A stretch of 64,000 nucleotides of DNA from Taudactylus pleione (lineage: Eukaryota > Chordata > Amphibia > Anura > Myobatrachidae). Positions 24,107 to 35,280 of the stretch are shown one piece after another (the stretch's first letter is position 1; every line of letters begins with the position of its first letter). The stretch lies in assembly GCA_031769625.1 (NCBI GenBank), contig JAUIMM010000003.1:2001001-2065000 (forward strand), in the 5' to 3' direction. Under the pieces are notes generated by a model. It was not told the DNA's origin. It saw only the letters and a program-made list of their open reading frames with translations, and did no database searches. Both the position numbers and the translations under genes were made by a program.

Positions 24107-24785
24107 GGGTGTAAATGATGTGGGACAGGTATGTGGAGGTGTAAATGATGTGGGAAAGGTATGTGGAGGTGTAAATGATATTGGACAGATGTGGAGGTGT
24201 AAATGATGTGGGACAGGTAGGTGGAGGTGTAAATGATGTTGGACAGATGTGGATTTGTAAATAATGAGAGACATGTATGTGGGGGTGTAAATAATGTGGG
24301 ACAGATATGTGGGCATATAAATGATGTGGGACAGGTATGGGGTGGTGTAAATGATGTGGGACAGGTATGTGGAGGTGTAAATGATGTGGGACATGTATAT
24401 GGGGGTGTAAATGATGTGGGACAGGTATGGGGAGGTGTAAATGATGTGGGACAGGTATGGGGAGGTGTAAATGATGTGGGACATGTATGTGGGGGTGTAA
24501 ATGATGTGGGACAGGTATGTGGGGGTGTAAAGGATGTGGGACAGGTATGTGGGAGGTGTAAATGATGTAGGACAGGTATGTGGGAGGTGTAAATGATGTG
24601 GGACATGTATGTGGGGGTGTAAATGATGTAGGACAGGTATGTGGGAGGTGTAAATGATGTGGGACAGGTATGTGGGGGTGTAAATGATGTGGGACAGTTA
24701 TGTGGGAGGTGTAAATGATGTGAAACAGGTATGTGGAGGTGTAAATGATGTGGGACAGTTATGTGGAGGTGTAGATAATGTGGGA
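24107..24785. repeat. 30-bp minisatellite, block 1
   Basis: About 22 copies of GGTGTAAATGATGTGGGACA plus GGTATGTGGG, with point variants. The 30-bp period keeps frames open on both strands (VGQVCGGVND, TCPTSFTPPH); these are not genes. Confidence 0.97.
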
Positions 24786-25284
24786 CAGGATAACCACTTG
24801 CCTGGCATGGTCACAATTTTCTGAACACACCATGCAGTTCTTTATCTGCTCTGGTCGCAAAATTTCGACCAGTCAGATAAACATGAGGGCGGCTGCTGGA
24901 AGAGAATTTTCACGCAACTGCTGCTCTCTGGTCCCTCTGATCGGTCAGCAAAGCAGGACCCCCCCACCCAGTGTCTGCAAAGATTAGCAGCCACTGGGAA
25001 AAAGTAAATTATCCTCCCCCCTCATCCCCCTATTGTACCTGGTGCCTGATGTCAAATTGAAAGTGGTAATGGTCACAATGTTTCCGATGTTCTGATGGTG
25101 GTTCTGATGTTCCGATGTTTGAAAAAAAATATATATATTTTTACATATCTAAAAAAAATTTTAATTTTTTTTTAATTAAATCATTTTGGATAAGTTGAAA
25201 TAGATTTTCCTCACCTAATTCACTCATTAAAAAATGACAATTTCGGAGCTGTTTTTAGAAAAAAAAATTGTTAAGGGGTTTATG
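24786..25284. other. Sequence interrupting the minisatellite
   Basis: About 500 bp of non-repeat sequence, including A/T-rich tracts at 25115-25275, splits two blocks of the same 30-bp array. No clear target duplication or terminal repeat was seen. Confidence 0.5.
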
Positions 25285-25515
25285 GAGGTGGGGGAGGTAT
25301 GTGGAGGTGTAATGATGTGGGACAGGTATGTGGAGGTGTAAATGATATAGGACAGGTATGTGGAGGTGTAAATGATATAGGACAGGTATGTAGTGGTGTA
25401 AATAATGAGGGACAGGTATGTGGGGGTGTAAATGATGTGGGACAGGTATGTGGAGATGTAAATGATGAGGGACAGGTATGTGGAGGTGTAACTGATGTGG
25501 GATAGGTATGTAGTG
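25285..25515. repeat. 30-bp minisatellite, block 2
   Basis: About 7-8 units of the same motif as block 1, with more variants (AATGATATAGG, AATGATGAGGG). Confidence 0.95.
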
Positions 25516-26020
25516 GGGTAACGCTTGATAGCCCCTGAATTGCTGGGATTATTCTGATGTTTACTGAAAACCTACCCCTGTGTGATTATTATGAAATTAA
25601 GAACCTCATTCAAATGTAAGTTGGCTGACCAGAAATTTAGCGGTATATCTACACTATTGTGTAATGAATGATTATTCAAAATATATCCTGTAATCTAAAG
25701 CAATATCAGCACTTTTCCTTGTCACAATCTACCTAGGAAAAGAGACAGAAGTACAGTACTTTAGCTACTTTCAGCTACCCATATTGTATATGTTTAAGGC
25801 AATGACAGCATTTGGAAATAAAATCTAATTGACCACTAGGTTCTTCTGTTTTAAATTAACTAATTAGGGTAGGTTGCAGTTGTGATTGATGAAATGTCTT
25901 GAAAAATGTATTGGACGCTGATAAGGTGGCTATGCGGATGCACGGAAATAATCTGTCCTATGGGCGAGTTATTAGAGTGTCGCAAGCGCCTAGCTAAAGT
26001 GGTTGCAAACTCACACTCAT
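25516..26020. other. Unassigned sequence
   Basis: No gene or repeat is recognised. Confidence 0.4.
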
Positions 26021-26021
26021 A

Positions 26022-26345
26022 GGGCCTGATTCAGAGGTGGATACTGCTGCATCCTCTGGTGCCTCTTTTTGCAGAGTGGTAAATGCCAGTTTCAGCCTCC
26101 CCTTGTGTACTAGCACCTGAATGTGCGAGGTCTGAAACACCCACTTTCAGCGTTTCTGCACACTGTAACACTGCTGGTGATTCTTGACATGCTACCATCT
26201 GTGCACCATTATGTGCACCATCGACACGTGCACCACCGACACTTGCACCAGCCCTGTGGCAGCTGCAGTGTTTCCATCTGAACATGGTCTCTGTGACTGC
26301 GGCTTGCATCTGAGAGCCGCAGTCACATAACACTCCCATAACACG
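26022..26345. mobile_element. MITE end with GGGCCTGATTCAGAGG
   Basis: It begins GGGCCTGATTCAGAGGTGG, the terminus of the Harbinger-like MITEs here, but its interior differs from families A-C. The other end was not found. Confidence 0.6.
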
Positions 26346-26877
26346 CTGTGTCACATATATTTTCTTGCGTTCACTTTAAACCATCTCCTAGTCACCACAT
26401 ATAAGTCCAACTTTTCCATTACAGCAACAATAATACATGACAAGGCCACATATGTCAAATTAAACTTAAAGGTTTATTCTAACTTCTTTGCTTACATTAA
26501 ATTCAAGGATGCACACATATGTTACTGAATTTACAAATAGGTGCAGCAATATCTTTATTAAACAACCCCTTACCAATGTACACTCCTCCAATACCATGTC
26601 AAATTAATTTGACACATCCAATGATATAAATATATCATATAATATATATGATGAAATATATGATATAAATATAACAGAACGTTTACTAAGGGTTACATCT
26701 ACTGTACATAAAAGAAAAAATTAAACTGTGCACCACCGTTTCCTCTGTAACTGGGATTTTCCTGTGCTGAGCTGACGGAGGGGCTTTACTATACGAGCAC
26801 TTGCTCATTTGGGACTTTGGAGACTCTGTCATAATAAAGCCCAAGCCAGGACTATAATGCCTCCTGGCACATGCTGG
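26346..26877. other. Unassigned AT-rich sequence
   Basis: It contains an ATATAAATATATCATATAAT low-complexity patch near 26625-26675. No gene is recognised. Confidence 0.4.
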
Positions 26878-26879
26878 TA

Positions 26880-27320
26880 CAGGTTGAGTCTCCGATATCC
26901 AAAATGCTTGGGACCAGGGGTATTTTGGATAACGGAATATTCCGTAGTTTGGAATAATTGCTTATCATAATGAAATATCTTGGGAATGGGACTCTAATAT
27001 ACACACAGAATGCATTTATGTGTTATATACACCTTATACACACAGCCTGCAGGTCATTTTATACAATATTCTCAATAATTTTGTGGCTCAAACAAAGTTT
27101 GTGTACATACATGAAATTAATTTATGTTTCATATACACCCTATACACAAAGCCTGAAGGTAATTTTATACCATATTTGTAATAATTTCTGCCTTAGACAA
27201 AGTTTGTGTACATTGAACCATCAAAAATCAAAGGTTTAATTTTCTCAGTCAAGCCAAAAAAAATCCGTATTTCGGAATATTCCGTATTTCGGAATATTTG
27301 GATATGGGAGACTCAACCTG
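26880..27320. mobile_element. pogo/Tigger-type MITE
   Basis: The inverted ends are CAGGTTGAGTCTCCGATATCC and GGATATGGGAGACTCAACCTG, flanked by TA on both sides (26878-26879, 27321-27322). The interior phrases ATGCTTGGGACCAG, ATTTTGGAT, CATATACACC and GTTTGTGTACATTGAACCATC are those of the well-known vertebrate Tc1/mariner-pogo non-autonomous family. A partial internal duplication is visible (27055-27115 versus 27145-27215). Confidence 0.9.
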
Positions 27321-27322
27321 TA

Positions 27323-27814
27323 TACAGTATATTACAGCATAGGGGGGCAAACCTGCTCTCATAACTGGCATCTATACAAGTGGTATGTCAAACAGTGACT
27401 GATGGGCTAATTTGCTACTATTTATGTTGATACGGGACATTCTCCTAATTATATTCAACAATCTTTGCACTGCAGACATTTGGAACACTGATTTCTCATT
27501 TCTATTAGCAGAATCCCCTTTCCTTTCCCTTTCTTTGATTATTATTAACATATTTATATCAGCAATGTGTTTTATTTATTTGATGTTTTTCTCTTGTCTA
27601 AAAATAAATATATTTATTGATATGAGTAATTGAGACCTTAATTACCGAGGAAGCGATGCGCAGTTTTAATTTATTTATTTGCTTGTTTTTGGTGGGCACT
27701 GTATAGCCTTTACTTTTATAACAGCTGCACTTTTTCCATTTAGTACTTTGATTAGCGCCAGTCTTGGTCTAAACTTTTGAGTGATACATTTACTGTATAT
27801 GACTTCAAAACTAA
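27323..27814. other. Unassigned sequence
   Basis: AT-rich. The open frame at 27412-27633 has no domain. Nothing is recognised. Confidence 0.4.
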
Positions 27815-28414
27815 GGGCCTGATTCAGAGGCGGACGCAATTAGCGCTCGCTCGTCCTGAAAATAGGGGTGGCTATTCAAATGAACCGTTCGCTGTTTGTG
27901 GTCTGTTCACGCCTCTAGGTTTGAAAGAGCGAACCAAACTTGCGGTCGTTTTTTGGGAAACTACGCCCCCTGGCCGCTCGCAACCTACGTCATGTCCGCT
28001 ATTTATTAGATTTATCGAGTACATCGACCAGGGTATGAACTGCTCGCTATTCTTGTGGTTGGTTTTTGCTACCACAATTTTGCGAGCAGTTCTGGCTTTA
28101 ATACAGCAGCGTCATTGACCACGTCACTGGTTTTTTTATTATTATGCACACCCATAAAACGCCCGTTTTGACCTTTAAGCACGCCTGCGTTCTGATCTCC
28201 ACTCCCCGTTTTCAAGCACCTTCCCCTGTTACCACCCATATACGCCTCATCCTGTCACTCAAATTAGCAGGCATTCGCTATTTTGCGAGCACATGAATTT
28301 CGGCCGCACTGACTGGTTTGCGCATGCGTCTAACGATCCGTACGCATGCGCAGTTGGGCAAACATCGCTCGGAGCGAACGAGCTGCCGCTTATGAGTGGC
28401 TCTGAATCAGGCCC
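27815..28414. mobile_element. MITE, family A, intact ends
   Basis: The inverted ends are GGGCCTGATTCAGAGGCGG and GTGGCTCTGAATCAGGCCC. The 600-bp body matches 4-601. The flanks are TAA on the left and TAG on the right, consistent with a 3-bp target duplication carrying one change. Confidence 0.85.
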
Positions 28415-29433
28415 TAGGTTTCCACTAAAAAAAAAAAATTTGCAATTTCATGGTCGCCATTTGTTGAAGTTCACTACATCTAAAAAAAATTCAAGGAACG
28501 GCAGGTTTGTTTGACTGATCAGATCCTTTTGGTTTTACTTTTTTTTTTTGCATGCAGAAGGGAATGTTAATGCAAAAGGTGTCCCAGGGTTTACTACATC
28601 ACAAAAAGATTAATTGATTGCACTTTGCCCCACATCACTTTGACAGGAGCCGGACATCATTACTCTGAGCTGCTGTAAACAAGTTGCCCAGATCAACTAC
28701 ACGTTAGCCTGTTATCCTCTCCTATGCAAATGATGGTTGTCATGAGCTGAAACACTCTGTGCTACTTTTAACATTGTAATGCATTGCTTGCTGCTGGTTA
28801 TTCTTGCTCCACCCATGGCAAGGCCATGTCTAGCCAGTTCTAGGTACTGAATTCAGTATGGACCTTGAACCTAGTTCAATGCACTTAAAAAAGACATGGC
28901 TTGCTCTTGCTGACATCTTGCAATCTACCCCAAGTGAGCAAGAATGAATATGCTGGATGTGACATTTTATTTTTAGCAACCATAAGAGGTCACCTAACAA
29001 ATATGACCCATTTATTGCTCAGCGGGAGGATTTATGACCACTGAGAAAACCCATTTGTCAACAGATGCTTAAAGCAAAGACTATTCTCACCAACACTAAT
29101 GCATCATCATGTGTTTTGAAACTCCAATCACTGATGGCCTTGGGTCCAATGCTATAATTTGGAGGAGAGGGGAAGAGCTTTAAATAATGACTTCATGCTA
29201 ATTATAGTGCCGGTTATACGGCTGTTGCTGAGCTAAGGGAAGAAATAGGACTTAACATCTCTTCTGCTCCATGGGAGGTTTCTGTGCTCCCTGAGCTCGC
29301 CTATACCAGTATCAAGTTAATTACATTTTCCATACAGTTATGTTTCCAAAACGGATCACTCTGCTTTATAGTGTTACAACTGCCCAATCATATCCAGCTA
29401 TAAAAGTCTTTGACCTATGCGCGTTAATCCCCG
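28415..29433 (-). other. Probable 3' untranslated / downstream region of the glycosyltransferase gene
   Basis: It lies just beyond the stop codon of the minus-strand gene. A minus-strand AATAAA (plus-strand TTTATT, 29011-29016) about 420 bp past the stop is a plausible polyadenylation signal. No other gene is recognised. Confidence 0.45.
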
Positions 29434-30118
29434 TTAGTTCCGGATTTCATTATGATTTTTCGGAAGTGCCAGAAATCTTCTTCTTTGCATGTATGTTGGC
29501 TTCCCATAATCAAGGACCCACAGGTATTCAGGAGATAGAATTTTTGTTGGCTTGTGATAAAGAAAATACTTGTTCAAATAGCTCTCATCGTGCCAGACAG
29601 CCTCAATGTTATTTTCCTTGTCCGTCATCATAGCGTTATGGCAGAAATTGGTCAATTTGTAGACCTCTTCCACTGTGCCACCAAAACAGGCCCCCATATA
29701 GTAAAAGTCTCCCTCATCTGTAGGAATGTATGCCGTAGACTCTCGTCTGCGCTCATAGGTGAAACTTTCACGAGATGCTCTATAGAAGCCAGGATGTAAA
29801 GTGCCAAACACATCACTTAAAATTTCCACCCCGACATGGTCAATGAACTCCATGTCTGCATCCACGCACACCAAGTAATCCACCTCGCTGATGAACCGTT
29901 GGTGGGACTGATCTCGGATCATCTCCATGCGTCTCATGGACACCTCCTGCCATCTCTTGTAGCTGGGAACCTCCAGGATGACCATGTGTCTGCCCTCACC
30001 GAGAGTGATATTGGGGATGTCACCGACACGGTCTGTAAACACGTAATAGTTGACTTTATGCCCCAACATGAAGAACTTTTCAGCGGTTTTAATTAAAGTC
30101 TGGACAAAGACTGTGTAC
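29434..30118 (-). CDS. abo-like: GT6 glycosyltransferase (ABO-type), terminal catalytic exon
   Basis: GT6 enzymes are Golgi type II membrane proteins that add galactose or N-acetylgalactosamine in alpha-1,3 linkage to acceptor galactose, making histo-blood-group-like antigens. This exon starts after a good acceptor (TTTTTCTGTTTTCAG, minus strand) and runs to a stop at 29434. It has [39 protein letters not shown], and the metal/UDP-binding DXD as VCVDADMEF. It also has [27 protein letters not shown], and WHDES with the expected catalytic Glu. The end is [11 protein letters not shown]. Met-Gly-Ala in FYYMGA matches the human B (galactose) pattern rather than A (Leu-Gly-Gly). Its length, 227 residues plus a split codon, is normal for the family. 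ABO versus the Forssman-synthase paralogue cannot be settled by eye. Confidence 0.96.
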
Positions 30119-30477
30119 CTGAAAACAGAAAAAGCAAATACTATTATTTACTATTCACTAGTTCATACACTAGTATGGCAAAACATTGTGACTGTTAACA
30201 ATATTTTTTTTCCAAATAAAGGTACTGTAACACATATGCATGTAGAAAGCACAGTGGTGTATCTCTTAGCTGTAAGCTACAGTAGACATCATGTCAGTTC
30301 TTGCTGCATCTGTTTTTGACTACTTGAACACTCCAAAGCTCTGATTGGTCGCCATTTGGTCTAATGCTGTTAAAATGTATACACTCAGATTGGCTGGGAG
30401 TTGGTTTAGTGTTGTGAACATTCTCAAACATCTATTAGCTACAGGTTCATTCTACTGTAGTTCCACCTTCAGTGCTA

Positions 30478-31334
30478 CTGATACCCCTTTTCCACCAAAA
30501 ACCCGGGTCTGACCTGAGTTTTTGGACATGGTTCCAACCAGTGGAGGATTTTGCCTAGGGGCTGCGAGGAAGCAGCCCCCCCCCTGGTAAAATCCACCAA
30601 CTCAGTGTGTAGTCAGTGCAGTCCATGACTGCACTCTCTACACTGTGACTGGCAGTGGCTTCCTATTTTAAGCGCCACCTGCCAGTCAGATATACAACAG
30701 ACAGTCTCAGGGGGAGGTGTCTCCTCCCCCTGGGACTGCCAGCTTGGGCTGCTATTGCAGAGAGCGGCTTCCAGGAGGAAGCCGCTACTCTGTCTTTCAG
30801 CCAGCCCTACCCTGCTCCTAGGGGCTGCAGGCGATACAGCCCTTTGGAAGCTGGTGAAAATGCGCATGAGTGGCTCTCCGCCGCTAGTGCGCATGCACCT
30901 GTGACGGCGCCTGTCACATCGATTTTGCAGGAGCCAGGACCTGGCCAGTGACTAGCTACTCCAGCGGTGAGTACCCCTCGGGGTGAATCTAAGAGGGTAG
31001 AAGCCACCGCTGGTTTCAACCCAGGTCAGACCCAGGTTAGACCCCGTCTACACTGCACCTTCGATCTGGTTTATTCCCAGGTCAGCCCTGTTCACACTAA
31101 ACCCGAGTCTGCCCTGCTAAACTTGTGAGGTCATAAAAAGTGGGAGGTGACTGCTTCACAACCACCAATCAGCTCATTTTAGGCATGACCCAGGTCAGAT
31201 AACCTGGGTCACACCGTTTACACTGCACCATTACCCGGGTCCATCCTGGGTCCGAACCTGGTAGCTACCTGGGTTGGATCACCTGGTCACACTGAGCCGC
31301 GACATGGGTAGACCTGGTAATAACCCAAGTTATT
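30478..31334. mobile_element. MITE rich in ACCCGGGT motifs, with nested hAT MITE
   Basis: Outer segments 30478-30538 and 31013-31334 carry many imperfect copies of ACCCGGGTC / GACCCAGGT in both orientations, with CCCTTTTCCACC near the left end and TTATTATAGAGGGAAA near the right. It lies in the intron before the terminal exon. The outer limits are approximate. Confidence 0.6.
30539..31012. mobile_element. hAT MITE nested in the preceding element
   Basis: The ends are CAGTGGAGGATTTTGCC and GAAGCCACCGCTG (imperfect inverted repeats). The 8-bp target duplications GTTCCAAC (30531-30538) and GTTTCAAC (31013-31020) differ at one base. Confidence 0.82.
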
Positions 31335-31440
31335 ATAGAGGGAAATTGCTGGGGTAAAAGCACAAGAGGTACTCTCACCCTAGTGATTCTCACCACTGCA
31401 CATTGATAATATTTTATGTGTTACTAGTAACATTAGATAC

Positions 31441-31620
31441 TGGAGGAGATGTATCAAGACTTGGACAGTGATAAAGTGTAGAAGTTGCCCATAGCAACTA
31501 ATTGGCTTGTAACCGCCATTGCAAAGACTGTGCCAGATAATAGACAGCTAGAAGCTGATTGTTTGCTTTGGGCAACTTCACCACCTTATCTCACTCCAAG
31601 GCTTGGTACATCGCCCCCAT
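31441..31620. mobile_element. MITE with GGAGATGTATCAAG termini
   Basis: The inverted ends are GGAGGAGATGTATCAAGACTTGG and CCAAGGCTTGGTACATCGCCCCC, with subterminal ATAAAGTG / CACCTTAT. It is the same family as the element at 36025-36744. Confidence 0.75.
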
Positions 31621-31702
31621 AGTCCATAAGCATCTTAAATTACAGATCAGTACATTTAAATATTAGCTGGTAAAGATGCAGAATAATGATTCTATAACTT
31701 AC

Positions 31703-31837
31703 TTTTTAATAGCAAACACAGTGAAGCCAATGCGGACATTTTTCTGATGGAATTGTGCATTCAGTATGTCAGGATCATAGGTTCCATTCCATATAATTGG
31801 GGCAAGCCAAGGACTCATTATCAACACATCGGATCTT
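31703..31837 (-). CDS. abo-like: GT6 glycosyltransferase, 135-nt exon
   Basis: The exon is bounded on the minus strand by acceptor TTGCTTTTTAG and donor GTAAGTTAT. It encodes [18 protein letters not shown], then [15 protein letters not shown] and IGFTVFAIK. These are the start of the GT6 catalytic domain, where the family motif is PWLAPI.W.GT. Its length of 135 nt equals the known length of human ABO exon 6. The phase (one base completing the previous codon, two carried into the next) fits both neighbours: AA joins G of the terminal exon to give Lys followed by YTVFV. Confidence 0.96.
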
Positions 31838-31876
31838 CTAAAAAGCAACAAAAACAGATCTCTGATTAGTTATATG

Positions 31877-32049
31877 CATGGGCGCCGAGAGGGGCGGGGG
31901 ATGTAGGTACAGTTTACCCGGGCTTGCTAGAGGGGCCCGGTGGGGCCCGGATCCAGCGTCGCCACCCCCTCCTCCCTCACAGCAGCCCTCTTGTGATTAG
32001 GCCACACCCCCTCCTTTGCCCGGGCCTGGCCAGGCTCCCTAAGGCCCTG
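31877..32049. mobile_element. Short hAT MITE in intron
   Basis: A perfect 8-bp target duplication GTTATATG (31869-31876 and 32050-32057) flanks a 173-bp GC-rich element. Its ends CATGGGCGCC and CTAAGGCCCTG form a short imperfect inverted repeat. It starts only 40 bp upstream of the 135-nt exon's acceptor side. Confidence 0.82.
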
Positions 32050-32262
32050 GTTATATGTGAATAGTTTAGAGAGAGGCCGGCAAGCCTTTGCTACCAAAGT
32101 GCCGCCACAGTCTACATAAGCTCAGTGTACCAGATTTCAAACCACACAACTATACATTTTGTAAAACACACTGTAGCAAACTTAAATAAATCATTTGGAA
32201 TACAAATATACATAGCAAATAACAACCAGTTCACATGAGTATTAAAAACCAATTAATATTAC

Positions 32263-33365
32263 CAGGGTTGGACTGGCCCAGAGGGGTACAGTGGAAACCC
32301 CCAACGGACTCTACTGCCTGAGGCAGTGGCGTAAGTTCATCTCTGATGCCCGGAGGCAAGTTAAAATTTGGTGCCCCCCCCGTCACAGCCATTGACACTG
32401 TAATGTAGCAAGTCACATGCAGACAGGCTATAGATAGACAAAGGCAGCAGCTGATGGTCTGACATGGAGCTCTCCACTAGTGTATGGTGGCTTCCCAGGT
32501 GCCGGGAAGAGGTGCCATGTATTGGGCTGCCATGACGGTACACTCTAGGTACATAGTTACAGCCCTAAGTGGGGTGAATGTGTTGTGGACAATGGAGGAG
32601 GTGCCCCTTCAGAGCTGGAGCCCGGCGGCAGACGCATCCATTTTCTCCCATAGTTCTGCTCCTAGCCTGAGGGCCCACCCCCTTCTCTAGGGATCAGGGA
32701 TTTAGAACCGTTTGCTATGCTGCGTTCACACGCTACTGGTCGATTGCCGCTGCCTGCATCGCAGTGCGTGTGCGCAGCCTCTCATAGCGATCGTGAAGCT
32801 CAGAACACACAGACAGCCCGCTAGATTGAGTGACAGAATGTGCCATTTGTGGGTGGTGACAGGGGAAGGTCCTTGAAAACAGAGGAGTGGATGTGCGAAC
32901 GCAGGCGTGTCTGAGCATCAAAACGGCGTTCTTTGGGTGTGCATAATTAAAGTGGAAAGTCATTGTACACGTCTCCTGACTTTTTTTTTGGCTGAAGCAA
33001 TTGCAGTGCTTGCAGTAGGGTAGGGTCAACCAGAAGAACTGTGTATGCCTCCGATGATTGTTAAATACACTTTCTGGAGATGACGTGTGCTGCGAAGGGA
33101 AAGTGGGCGGCATTAGATTGGTGTGTGATCGCACTGCCGTTGCATGCTGAGACATAGTGGCCGTCCTCTGCCTTGCCATGCGATCGCATTCTTTGCATAT
33201 ATTAGCAGCTGAGCGGATGCGTGCAAACGCATCTAGCGAGTGGGTCTGAATCGGGCCCCAGGTTCCATACTGTACACTCGAGGCTGGAGGCTGGCCTCAC
33301 CCCTAAGTATGGGTCATTATAGCTGCATTCCCCTGGTGGGCCCTTCACGCCCCAGTTGGACACTG
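32263..33365. mobile_element. hAT MITE with nested insertions
   Basis: The ends are CAGGGTTGGACTGGCCCA and GCCCCAGTTGGACACTG. The subterminal GGAAACCCCC / GCATTCCCCTGGTGGGCCC also match inverted. The flanks AATATTAC and ACTATTAC agree at 6 of 8 bases. Inside lie another hAT-type left end (CAGTGGCGTAAG, 32324) and the family C MITE at 32700-33258. The left breakpoint of the 7.57-kb duplication (32594) falls inside this element. Confidence 0.72.
32700..33258. mobile_element. MITE, family C
   Basis: The right end is CTAGCGAGTGGGTCTGAATCGGGCCCC, a diverged family terminus. The body shares ATGTGCCATTTGTGGGTGG, AACGGCGTTCTTTGGGTGTG, TGCATAATTA and the TGCAGTGCTTGCAGTAGGG block with other family C copies. 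The left end is degenerate. Confidence 0.72.
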
Positions 33366-34136
33366 ACTATTACTGATATTTAGATTGGGATCTTTGACTC
33401 TGCTTCTCCTGCTAAGTTTGACATGGATAAGAAATATTGTTATTATATCAACAACTTTGCTACTATATTAAAATTGCTATACATATGAATGGGCCTCTCC
33501 TTCAAGTGTAGATGAGAGTACATAAAACACACGAATACATGGGTCTCAAGAACAGGAGAACATGCAAACGTATTTGTAAAGAATGTCTACAGCTGCCCCA
33601 TACAACACTGGCTGTGCGGCCTCTGCTTTCATTAAAAGATATGCGATAGAGCGCTAATAATTCATTTCATATGAGGTGTTATATAAGGTGGAAATGCGTT
33701 GGGTCATCTGACCAGTTCTCCAGGATCTGCAATCCACTTGATCAAAAAATAGTTTCCAGCGCACTAGTATTGGTGCTGATTTAGCTGGTATATTCAACAA
33801 AGCTGTGACAGGCTCTCCCTGTGCTTCACGCTTCTCTCAAGTGTGGACGGCGGAGAAATGCGTTAGAGGAGCCCGCAGCAGAAGCGACTCTTACTTGGAG
33901 CACCTGTTGCCTGCCTGACAAGAATTTTAATCGAACCCACGGAGCCCTGTCACACTCTCCCTCCCTCCAACGTGAGAGACTAGGACATCAAGCAGAAGCC
34001 CAACCAGGGTAAGATCTATTTGGGATCTATTTGCTGCATTTACTACACCGGGATCCAGGGAGAGGTTGGGAGAAGCGTGAAGTGCTGCAGGGGGTGTGCG
34101 ACAAACTCCGGCCCCCTCTGCATCTAGCTCCAGCTC
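33366..34136. other. Intron sequence, unassigned
   Basis: No exon-like segment or classified repeat is recognised here. A 63-codon open frame at 33821-34012 has no domain. The same sequence recurs in duplication unit 2. Confidence 0.45.
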
Positions 34137-34500
34137 AGTGATGTCACTAGGATTGGTGTCACCCAGTGCGTCTACTCACCCTGTCACCCTCATCTCTGGA
34201 CTCCTTGTACATCTTTTGCGAAAGGGGACGTGGCCTCATTCCCATGAGGCCACGCCCCCCGCTGTATGACTTTTTGGAGGATGTGACCCTATTTCCATCA
34301 TGCAGGGGGCTTGCCGAGCACTCTGGGAGCTGGCGGGCTGACTCGCGCATGCGGACATCATCCGTCACTGCTATCACCGCTGCTTGGTGACACCGTATGA
34401 AGGGATGACGCCAAAATAGCAGTGCAGCTCTGTTATTTTGGTGTCACCCCCTCAGACGGTGACACCGGGTGTGACCCGCACCCCACTAGTGACACCACTT
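34137..34500. mobile_element. hAT-like MITE, 364 bp
   Basis: Inverted ends AGTGATGTCACTAGGATTGG and CCCCACTAGTGACACCACTT, with GGTGTCACCC / GGGTGTGACCC next to them. A perfect flanking duplication CTCCAGCTC lies at 34128-34136 and 34501-34509; one of the nine bases may be chance. Repeated exactly at 41702-42065. Confidence 0.85.
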
Positions 34501-34917
34501 CTCCAGCTCACCTTGACACCACTAAGTGCGCAGCAAGCTCCGGTACCAGCCACACCATGCTAAGTGTGTGTGCTAAACTCCTGTAACCATCTCAATTCAG
34601 CACTACATTAGCTGGCACCCCCTCTGTGCAGATAGGATCTCACCAACAGTGCCACCAAAATCCACGTATCCCAGGCTGCAGCCTTATCAGCTTATTGGTT
34701 GATAAATCGCTGCGCCTCAGAGTTGGACCTAAGTCCCGCTCTAAATAAGGACAATTATTTTTTTTAATAGGTCTTCCAAATAAAGCCCTGCACAACAGGT
34801 TTAGTAAAGGACATAGAGGGACGTACTAGGAAAAAGGGTTTCAATTAAAATATTTAAAATTTGTATGTACTGTATTGGTCAATAACAGTGAGATGTACAC
34901 TAAGTAGAAACACTTAC
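34501..34917. other. Intron sequence, unassigned
   Basis: No gene or repeat is recognised between the hAT MITE and the 36-nt exon. Confidence 0.45.
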
Positions 34918-34953
34918 GAAGCCTTCAAGACGTTCGGCTTCTCATACAGCATT
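34918..34953 (-). CDS. abo-like: GT6 glycosyltransferase, 36-nt stem exon, copy in unit 1
   Basis: The minus-strand boundaries are acceptor CATCTTTTCAG and donor GTAAGTGTT. It encodes MLYEKPNVLKAS with one leading and two trailing bases, so it joins the 135-nt exon as ...LKAS-RSDVL in the correct phase. GT6 proteins have MVYPQPKVL-type sequence at this place, at the border of stem and catalytic domain, and human ABO exon 5 is likewise 36 nt. The exon lies inside the tandem duplication and an identical copy is 7565 bp upstream in the gene (42483-42518). Either or both may be used. Confidence 0.92.
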
Positions 34954-35039
34954 CTGAAAAGATGGACAAAAAGTTTGTAAGACTTCTGAGGATCAAATGA
35001 TTATTTTGGGTATGTTCCATTATATCTGCCTCTAACATT

Positions 35040-35280
35040 TTGACATGTTCTGAATGTCGACACTGCGAATGTCGACATATGCAACTAGGGTTATTCTACA
35101 ATTAGGGTTAGGCTGTAATTAGGGTTAGAGTTAGTTTTAGTCCAAAATATCAGAGTCGACAAATGTTGACAGTATGTCAGTGTCGACATTGTGGTTATTT
35201 ATCAGCATTCTGAACTTGTTGAAATGGTGTTGACATAACAACATTCTGAAAGTCAACATATTATACCACACCCCCTGTAA
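35040..35280. mobile_element. Palindromic GTCGAC repeat with TTAGGG-like core
   Basis: Motifs such as GAATGTCGACA and TGTCGACATT occur in inverted arrangement around a core with four spaced copies of (T/A)TAGGGTTA. It resembles non-autonomous palindromic elements of amphibians. The limits are uncertain. The same sequence is at 42605-42845. Confidence 0.55.

Noticed and set aside
24079..24606. Proteins with TCPTSFTPPH or VGQVCGGVND repeats
   Set aside because: They are translations of a 30-bp minisatellite; the period is a multiple of three, so several frames stay open.
32733..33179. 148-codon frame repeated at 40298-40744 as a duplicated gene
   Set aside because: It lies in a family C MITE, recurs in diverged form in other MITE copies and has no domain.
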